A stretch of DNA of 29,049 bases. Origin: a virus. The position numbers and the translations under genes were made by a program. The first letter of the stretch is position 1, and every line of letters begins with the position of its first letter. Below are positions 1 through 7,900 of this stretch, piece by piece. Under the pieces are notes generated by a model, which saw only the letters and a program-made list of their open reading frames with translations, did not search any database and had not been told where the DNA came from. The stretch spans positions 1-29,049 of the IMG/VR virus record IMGVR_UViG_3300032086_000940. One strand, written 5' to 3'.

Positions 1-402
1 AATCTCAACACCATTAACAAACATGCGAACAGTATTTGCTGAACCTTTATAGGAACAGATGATGTGATACCAACCTATATCTCTAAAAATCATGTCGCTG
101 GTAAATGAAGCAGGGTTGGAATATGCTACTAATTTATTATTGTTATCAATTCTAATTGATGCATAATTACCCGTTCTTTCTGCTGACCAAAGATATTGTC
201 CAGCGGGTGAAATTGAAAAATCTAGTATTTGCACCCACGTTGCAAATGTAAAACAAGTTGGATCAGATTGCGCCGAGAATGCTGGACTATCCATTCTAGA
301 ATCAGTACCATTGAACCAAACTGAATTACCAATCAGCGTTGGATCAAATGATGCTGGACCTGTAACAAGATTACTACCGATTAAAGGGTTAATCAGAGAC
401 AT
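1..402 (-). CDS. LamG/concanavalin A-like lectin-fold protein, N-terminal part (likely receptor-binding tail protein)
   Basis: An open frame starts with ATG at 402 and stays open for 134 codons to the window edge, so the gene is partial. It begins MSLINPLIGSNLVTGPASFD and contains features typical of LamG/concanavalin A-like domains: a strand with FATWVQI (about residues 53-59), a RDIGWYHIICSY strand near residue 110, and MFVNGVEI at the edge. In the LamG family the W-Y-H and Y/F-V-N-G-V strands form the jelly-roll core that binds carbohydrates or surface proteins. The ATG overlaps the tail-fibre stop (TAATG), so the two are probably translationally coupled. Position directly after a T7-like fibre suggests a receptor-binding or fibre-tip protein; that role is inferred. 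The stretch is about 37% GC by hand count, far below the rest of the window, which suggests recent acquisition of this module. Confidence 0.8.
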   Translation of the reverse strand, partial: MSLINPLIGSNLVTGPASFDPTLIGNSVWFNGTDSRMDSPAFSAQSDPTCFTFATWVQILDFSISPAGQYLWSAERTGNYASIRIDNNNKLVAYSNPASFTSDMIFRDIGWYHIICSYKGSANTVRMFVNGVEI

Positions 403-1919
403 TAAGCGATTTCCAGAATCTCTAAAACTTGGGTGCCGTCAATGACGGTGCTTCTCATCAAGTGTTTAGCACTTGCAGCGTTGTTATAAGTACCGCTGAC
501 TTTGTCGTATCCCGAAGTGGTAATCGTGTAGCCGCCGGTCCCGTCATTCGTCGTCACCAAAGCGATCACCGAGTTCGCGGTCTGAGGCGCAAGCGTGAAG
601 CTGCCGTTGATTGTCAGCGTTTTGAGGTTTTCTTTAACTGACGAAATCTCTAGGGTTTGAGTCCCGGTTCCGCTGTTTCCTATCGCCTCAAAATCGGAAC
701 TGAAGCCAGCGGTTAGATTGTCGCTTACATCCGCGAACAGCGTGTCGGCGTCGAACGCCTGCACGTCGCTGCCGATTGAAACGCCGAGGTTCGTTCTGGC
801 GGTCGCGGCATTGTTTAAGTCGCTCAGGTTGTTCGCGACCTGAAGGACATCCGCCGACACTAACGTCGCGTTTATCCACGCGCTGCCGTTATAGACCTTC
901 ATTACGTTCAATGCGGTGTTAAAGTAGAGATCGCCCGCTTGAAGTGCTGAGGTGTCCGCCCGCTGTGTCGGGTCGGACGCCGACGGACCCACATACACGT
1001 CGGCGAAGTTGGTAATGTCGGTGACGTTGGTGGCCACCGTAGTAACGTCCGCGCTGATCCCGGCGACCGTGCCGATGTCGGCACCGTCAGCGGCCACCGT
1101 TGTCACGTCTGAGCTGATCCCGGCGACGGTCGTCACGTTCGCGCTGATCCCGGCGACGGTCGTCACGTTCGCTGCTATGCCGGATACGGTGTCAATATTG
1201 GCCTGATCCCCGGTCGTCGGGGTTGTGCGCTTCCACGTCGTCGTGCCCAGGTCGTAGACCTTCATCACGTTTAGCGTCGTGTCGAAGTATAGAGCGCCGT
1301 CCTGTAGCGCATTGCCGTCGTTGTCGAGTGTCGGGTCAGACGCCTTGGCCCCGAGGTACAGGTCCGTGAACTCGTCGAGCGCCGCCTGTGCGGCTTCGGC
1401 GTAAGATTGAGCGGATGTGATCTGGTCTGCGGTGGGACCGTTCTCGAAGCCATCTGCTGTAGGGTTGACCCTTAGCGCGGCCCCTGCGGTCAGGGTCAGA
1501 GGCAGCTCTACGTTTGCCAAAGACGACGAAACGGGGAAGCGGGGGATACGGGCGAACAGCTCGGCTTGGTCTTGTACCTGTTGCGTCAGCTTATCGTATG
1601 CGGTCTCCAGAACCTCCGGCTGCACGCCTCCACGGTTAACCAGATCAACCTCTTGGGTACGTGGCACCGCTCGGCTAAGCGTCAGGGTTTCCCCGGAGGC
1701 CGGCGGTGTAACCATAGTAACCGTGCCTCCGCCGGCATCGCCGACACCCGACACCGTATACTGCGTAACGATAGTCTGGACGGTTTCTACGTTGGCTGCG
1801 TTCTTTAGGGTGACGACCAGGTGGCTCGCGTCGATCAGCTTAAAATCATAAGCAAACTCTGTGGTGGATCCGTTCCCGTTGTACGGGCCCGTCCGTGCAT
1901 CCTGGTTTGATATTGTCAT
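402..1919 (-). CDS. Tail fibre protein, T7-like N-terminus, with decapeptide repeats
   Basis: 505 residues. The N-terminal 1-150 resembles the T7-type fibre attachment domain: an NGSTTEFAYDFKL segment, TQYTVSG, then a P-x-SGETLTLSR strand and a helix TAYDKLTQQVQDQAELFARIPRFP. This part normally docks the fibre on the adaptor/nozzle of short-tailed phages. Residues 187-231 and 308-350 are two copies of a module with ASDPT and ALYF/DLYF-x-T-LNVMKVY. Between them (242-301) lie six decapeptides of the VTTVAGISAN type, expected to form a trimeric rod. The C-terminal 395-505 is a beta-rich segment with NLTAGFSSDFEAIG. ATG at 1919 has GGAG 8 bases upstream. The gene follows the giant ejection protein after a 52-base gap and overlaps the LamG gene by one base. 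It is probably the adsorption fibre, with specificity carried by its C-terminus and the next gene. Confidence 0.88.
   Translation of the reverse strand: MTISNQDARTGPYNGNGSTTEFAYDFKLIDASHLVVTLKNAANVETVQTIVTQYTVSGVGDAGGGTVTMVTPPASGETLTLSRAVPRTQEVDLVNRGGVQPEVLETAYDKLTQQVQDQAELFARIPRFPVSSSLANVELPLTLTAGAALRVNPTADGFENGPTADQITSAQSYAEAAQAALDEFTDLYLGAKASDPTLDNDGNALQDGALYFDTTLNVMKVYDLGTTTWKRTTPTTGDQANIDTVSGIAANVTTVAGISANVTTVAGISSDVTTVAADGADIGTVAGISADVTTVATNVTDITNFADVYVGPSASDPTQRADTSALQAGDLYFNTALNVMKVYNGSAWINATLVSADVLQVANNLSDLNNAATARTNLGVSIGSDVQAFDADTLFADVSDNLTAGFSSDFEAIGNSGTGTQTLEISSVKENLKTLTINGSFTLAPQTANSVIALVTTNDGTGGYTITTSGYDKVSGTYNNAASAKHLMRSTVIDGTQVLEILEIA
1017..1196 (-). repeat. Tandem 30-bp (10-residue) repeats in the tail fibre
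   Basis: Six decapeptides in a row in the fibre (residues 242-301) follow the pattern [I/V]xTVxGI(S/A)A(N/D). At DNA level the copies at 1113-1140 and 1143-1170 are identical over 28 bases, while the others have diverged. Such repeats make triple-stranded fibrous shafts and can expand or contract by recombination. Confidence 0.8.
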
Positions 1920-1971
1920 AGAGCGGCTCCGTGGGTTCCAGATTTATATACCATGAGATGGGTTGGCATTT

Positions 1972-4900
1972 CTAGTTACGCTTCGGGCCAGTAACCAGCA
2001 GACGCCACCAGCTCTCGAACTCGTCAAACTCGAAGGTGTCTCCGTCGTCCATCAAAACCGACGTTGCTCGCGCCCCGGCGCGTGCCCCGGGAATATGGAG
2101 CATATACCCAGTCGACATAATCAATGACTTGACTAGAGGCGCGTCAACTTCGTTCTGGCCCAGTTGTTTAGACAGATTAGCAAGCTCCTTTATCGGGTTG
2201 CCTGCGGGGGTCGGCTGGTAATTAAAACCAGTTGTGGCTGCGTTGACTGCATCCCGCAAGAAGACCACTCCCCCGGTTGCTTGCCGCAGCAAGGTGCCGG
2301 CAATTTTCTGGTATATCTCGTCGTCGTCGTCTCCCCCAAACAGGTCGTTGAACAGTGCGTCTACTAACAAAGACGGTACGACGGTTAGCCATATTTGAGC
2401 CTTGGCGAACTTGAGCGCTTGTGCCGGGTTCCTGAAACTTGTCTGCTTCCAGAGGTCGGTCTGCATGTTCTGGTACGCGCCAAAGTACGAATAGAACATG
2501 GTGAACATCTTCTTCCAAACAGCCCCCTGCTGGATGTCCGCCATGTTCCTCGGCAGCCCGGAACCTTGCGTCCGCGCAACCATGTTGTCGGCGTAATCCA
2601 CCGCGTTGTCGTGGTTCATACCCTCGTCCTTGGCTTTATCATAAGCCCCTATCCAAGTCGGTATAGAAACAGCCATGTCGAGCTTCTGGATCCCCCAGAA
2701 GCTAGCGGTTACAAGATCATTCTTTAGACTGTCTGTGCCGAGCCACCGGTTTGCCTCGCGCACTTCCCGGTTAAATGTAGCCGACCGGTTCCGCATAAAG
2801 GCGCTGGCTTCCATAACCTCTTGAGCCGCGAGGCCGCGCTGGGTTGCAAATTTTAGCATACCTTTTGCGGCATATTTTTCGCCTATTAGAGCTATGCTGC
2901 TGGTGTACCCGAAAGGCTGCATCAACACGGTACGCACACTGAGGCCCATCTCAGCTATAGAACTACCCGTTCTCAGATATTGGGATATCTTTTCAACCGT
3001 AGTTGTCGGGGGCTTCGACGCAGCGACGGTATGCTCAAGCCAGTTGTTGAACATCCCGTAGAACTCGCTCCCCTTGGCGTCTGTAACAGCCTCAGAGAAC
3101 GGCTTGCTGCGGATAATTCTGGAGGTGTCAGCAACAGCCTCACGCATTTCGATATCGCGGATAACCCCGTCAACGTGTTCAAACAGGACGCGCAAATCGA
3201 GCCAGACAGGTTTATCACCGAAACCTTTGCGCTCTATGGTGCTGCCGTGCTTCGTCGATGTCTTAACTCGGCCCCCGGCCGAGAAGTGCTTTAGGCTGTT
3301 CGAGGCGTCGTAATCCTCCTTGCCCCGTGCGCTGCGGTTAGGATCAGCGACCAGAGGATAATAGCCTCCTTTGATTACTCTGCCGGATGGGAGGGTGAAC
3401 GGGGACGGCGAGACCTTGGCAGGAGACACACCTGTAGTACGTTTTTCGAGTGCGGACAGATCCTCCCAGTAGGTGTCTATGTAGCCCCATATGCTCTCCA
3501 CAACGTCCCAGTCACGGTCGGTCAGGGTGGCCAGAACAGCGTCGATCTGCGCGTCTGTGTACTCCTCCTTTAGAGCGGACACGTTCCCCGGGTTCCCCAT
3601 ATTTAGAGCAAACGCCAAGCGGGCGTTCAGGGACAGGCTGTCGTTAATCTCAGGGATACGCTTTTTCCTGAGGAAGGACAGCCGCTCTTTTCTGGTATAC
3701 GCGGACAGGATATCGTTGATGGCCTTGGCGGCCTTCATACTCCGGTCAATGTATGCGTCGTCGGCTTGCTTTATGCGCTGGAACACCTCGGTGTAAACAG
3801 GGCCGCCGGTCTCGTATCCATCCAGCTCCTCAGACAAGCTGAGGATTGTTCTGTGCTCGGCAAACGCCAGCCTGACGAACCCTGTAAACTTGTCCCACTT
3901 GCCCGCCTCGCGTTTGCGCGGAACTGTCTTTGTCGCGTTGGCGTCGATGCTGTAGCCCATGTTGCGGACCATCTGGTCGAACTGCGCAGTTTCAGCGTCG
4001 GAGTACCGACGGCCCTGGGTTACAAGGCTGCGGGCCGTGTCATGCATACCCTCCAGCTCAACGAACGTGAAGTCCCGCACATTTTGCTTTGTCAGAGCGC
4101 GATCTAGCTCAGGGGATATGTGAAAAGACGCACCGAACTTTTCAGACTGCTGGTCCGCCCACCTCTGCAGAGTTTCGGAAGACAGCGTGGCAAAGCGCCT
4201 CGAGCTCATCTTACCGCTAAAGTTTATGTCCCCCAGGAGGGCTTTGACCTGATCGATATATTCCGGGTGGACTTTCCGTGGGTCGAATTTGCGCCGGCTG
4301 TAGTCAGCCATGCGCGCAATCATCTTGTCCGACTTGGCTCTAAGATCCCGGGCCTGCCTGTACATGTGGAAGTTCAAGAGCTGCTGTGTCTTGAACCTCA
4401 GGGCTGCGTCGATATCGCCGGCAATAACAGCCTCGGCCGCTTTCATGGCAAACCGGCGCTCGGCGTTTAAGTACTTAGTCGGGGAACCGAGCTGCGCGAT
4501 AGTCTTTTCGCGCATAGTGTTTTCTGCTGCTGTCCGGGCAGCTCGATTGCTGACTTGATTAGTGCGCCCCGCTTTCCGGCTCAGCAGTCTCAGCTCATCC
4601 AGTATGATCTGGGCCTGCCGACGGGAGTGGACTTTACTCAAGGCCTCCTCGTGCATCTGGCCAGCGTCCATAAGGTCGCCGTGCTGCTGCAGCATATATT
4701 CTCTGGCCTGCCTGTCGGCGAATTGCCTGGCGGTCAAAAACTTACCGTCCTCGGACTTCGGTAGCTCAGATAGTTCGCGCAGTAACTGGTCAGCAGAAGG
4801 GTATCCAAGATCTTGAGCAGCACGCTCCGGGTTTACCCCATCCCTCGCGAACAGTTGATTTCCGCCAGGGAGGTCGTACCCGTACTCAGCGGCCATCTTC

Positions 4901-7900
4901 TTATTCAGCTTTAGGCGTGCGGGATAAACCTCCGGGAGCGGATCTCCGTTGGGGAGAGCGCTCTGCTGAATTATTGACCGAGCACGCCAGACCGGGTCTT
5001 CATTTAAGGCGTCAAGGATACGCTTGCTCTCGCGGGACAGCTCTTCGTTCCACCACTTAGTGCGCTCTCTGCGGATCTCCGCGAGGGCGGATTGTGTCAA
5101 CTCGTCCTGCTGCGCCTCTCTAGCGGCTTCGTAGTCTGCCTTGTATTGGGTAAACTCCGCCTCAGTCATACCGGCGGCTTCGGCATCCTTGAACATAGGA
5201 GCCATACGCATCTCGTCCCGGACTACAGCGATCTGCTCGTCGGAAGCCAGCAGGCGGTCCATTACGTCGGAGATGTCTTTATTCAGTGCTGCTCTGGGCA
5301 GCGAACCAGTCCTGCTGATGCGGCGATATAGCGTAGTCAGCCACGCAGTAAATTTAGCGAACGCAGACCTGAGTTCCTCGGAAGGGGCTTTACCTTCCCG
5401 GAGGTAGGCTTCGTAAGTCTCCGCCCACCTCTCGTGCTGCTCGCGCCCTATCTCGGCACGCGATCCCACGCCGAGCCATTTGAGCACGGTGGAAAAATCG
5501 TCCTTAATCTGCTGCGGGGCGTCGGCTCCTTCGGCGAACGCGCCCAGCATCTCAAGGTATAGGTGTCCGCTTTCGTGCAGAAAAGTGGATAGGTTCTCCG
5601 CGTCATAGAGGCGGATGATTATGCCTTCGGTGGACCCTATATCAATAGACCCTCGGGCGGTTACGCCTTCTTGCTGCTGGGAGAGGGCTGCCGCTGCGGT
5701 GGAGGTCACTTCGGTCGGTGTGAATTTGGCTACCGTAAGGCCCTGCATGGCGTTGTTGAAGTAGCCTTCGTACCCAGCATCTGAGATAGCGTTTTCGTAA
5801 AGGGTGTTTAGTTTCCCCAAATCATAGAGATGATCTCCATTCGGACGCCGGTGTGTAATAGCCTGATCTTGGACCGTTAACATAAGACCGTCCGGGTCTT
5901 GCTGGTAATCGTAGAGACTGTCTGCGGGAACTTGGGCCTCATAGGATGGCGTACCCGCAGGAAACTCGGAAACGTATCCGCCCTCTTTACCCACCGATAC
6001 GCCGAAGTAGGTACGGTCCACCCAACCCTCGACACTTTTACGAGCCCCCTCATCACCCGCCATCCCGGTACCGTGATAGCTCGGGTCAAGTTGAGTGAGG
6101 CCTTCTGTTTCACTGAAATGCGTCAGAGTAACAGTGCCGTCCTCGTTGACAGGCAAACCATACAGACCTGAGGTTCCTTCGCTCGATACCCACGACGGAA
6201 GCAGGGCCATCTTCTGCTCGGCAAACACCGTGTCCTCAAGACTAGCGGTACGGTTCTGCTCCCCGTATGGGCCGTAGTTCAGCCAGGAGTTCTGTCCGCG
6301 TGTCTCGGTGGTGATCGCCTTAACCGCGTCTCCTGTAAACAGCCGAACATGAGCCTGCCATGCGTTTTCTTCCCCGCGTGCGCGGAAGCCGGCTCCTTCG
6401 AGGCCATGGCCGAAAGCATCGTGAACAGCGCGGAACAGGTCATTAGCAAGAACCTTAATGTTGTTTCCGCTCTGGTCTTTCCATGTAAGACCCGTGTCTT
6501 CCAGCATCATATGCCCGCTGGGGTCGAACGTCTCGCCCGTGCCGTAGCCGGCCAGCGTCGAGTAGACAGCCATAGTCTTGTTATCCCGCAGATCACGCAT
6601 AGCGTTCCACGGGTTCCCATCGTAGGGGTCGCTGTCGTTGTCGAAGAAGGTGAATGTATACCCAGCGTCAATAAGGGCGTCGTACTGGGCTCTGGTCTGG
6701 GTAATCAGGGCCCGGTAAGCGCGACGGACGTCAGGGTTTGTGGGCTCGTGCTTAGCGTCCTCGTAGGCTTGGGCAATGCGCTCAGACCGGCTGGGCGTGA
6801 TGGGCACATAAACCGGCTGACGGGTGTAGCGAATACCCGCCTTTTCTGCGTAAGCCTCGGCTACAGAGACCAGCTCAGGTATAGGCCCAAACTGCTCTCC
6901 GTTTAGCTTCGGGGCACCTGGAAGCGGTTGTAACGGCGCTGCTGATACGCCCTCTTGTCCTGCTCCAAGCTCGCCTCTTCCGACGGCTCCGGCTCGAATA
7001 TCTCTGCCGGGTCTTTCGCCTTCGGTGGCGACATATCTTGCGGGGCTTGCTGTCGGGCTCTTGCCAGCATCTCCGACCGCATCTTGTTGATAGCTGACTG
7101 GAGTTCTGAGGGCATCTTCTAATCCTCTCGATTTAAGTGCGGTTTCTGCAGCACCAGAGAAGTTCTGGCTAACAGCTTTAACGCCGTGGCTTCTGTAGAG
7201 ACGCTGTTCGAAGTACCACAACGCCGCCTGCATGGCGCTGGGGTCAATACCTGCCTGCTCGGCGGCGTCACGAATAAGGCGTTTAATGTGGTTTCGCTCT
7301 TTAGCTCCGCGAACGTCACCAACAAGATCCCCGTCAGGGGTGTCAAGCAAACGACCTACGTACCGGTTGTAACTACGGGCCGCCCAAAGATCAACAGTCA
7401 CAGCGTTCTGGTCGATGCCAACGCTGTTCTGCATAAAGTCGCCGACCTTTGGCCCGAACATGTAAATCCCAAGGGTGGATGACCTTAGATTTAGTTCGCT
7501 GGGGGTATACTGACCTAGACGCGGCTTTTCCACGAACAGACCGCTGTCCCGCCGAATCTCTGCCATCTCCCTTCCGGTGTGCTCTTCTTGCACCCAGCGC
7601 ATAGCCCCTTCAAGACCTTTGGTGTCTATCAGGTACTGCAGGAGCTGTAGCCCTTTGGTGTTAACGCCGAACTTAGCCCCACTGGGCTTGGTAAGATCTA
7701 TACGCCCGGTCTCCTTCCAAGACCGTAAAGCCAGTATGGCGTTTTCCCAGTTAGGCCCCGGCTTTTGTTGCGGGGACAGCAGAGCGGTGGCAGTGAGGAA
7801 AAGATCCCGAAACTGGGGATTAGCCAGCTCTGGGTAGATATACTCCGTCAGGCGGACGGCCTCGGCGATGTCGTCCGTGTACCAGCTATCCCCGCTGTCA

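Noticed and set aside
1017-1196. Slipped or phase-variable microsatellite
   Set aside because: The unit is 30 bases, in frame, and explained by a fibre shaft repeat; there is no sign of out-of-frame switching.
402-1919. Diversity-generating retroelement target (as in BPP-1 fibre)
   Set aside because: No C-type lectin variable region, adenine-biased template repeat or reverse transcriptase is visible in the window. A system beyond the left edge cannot be excluded.
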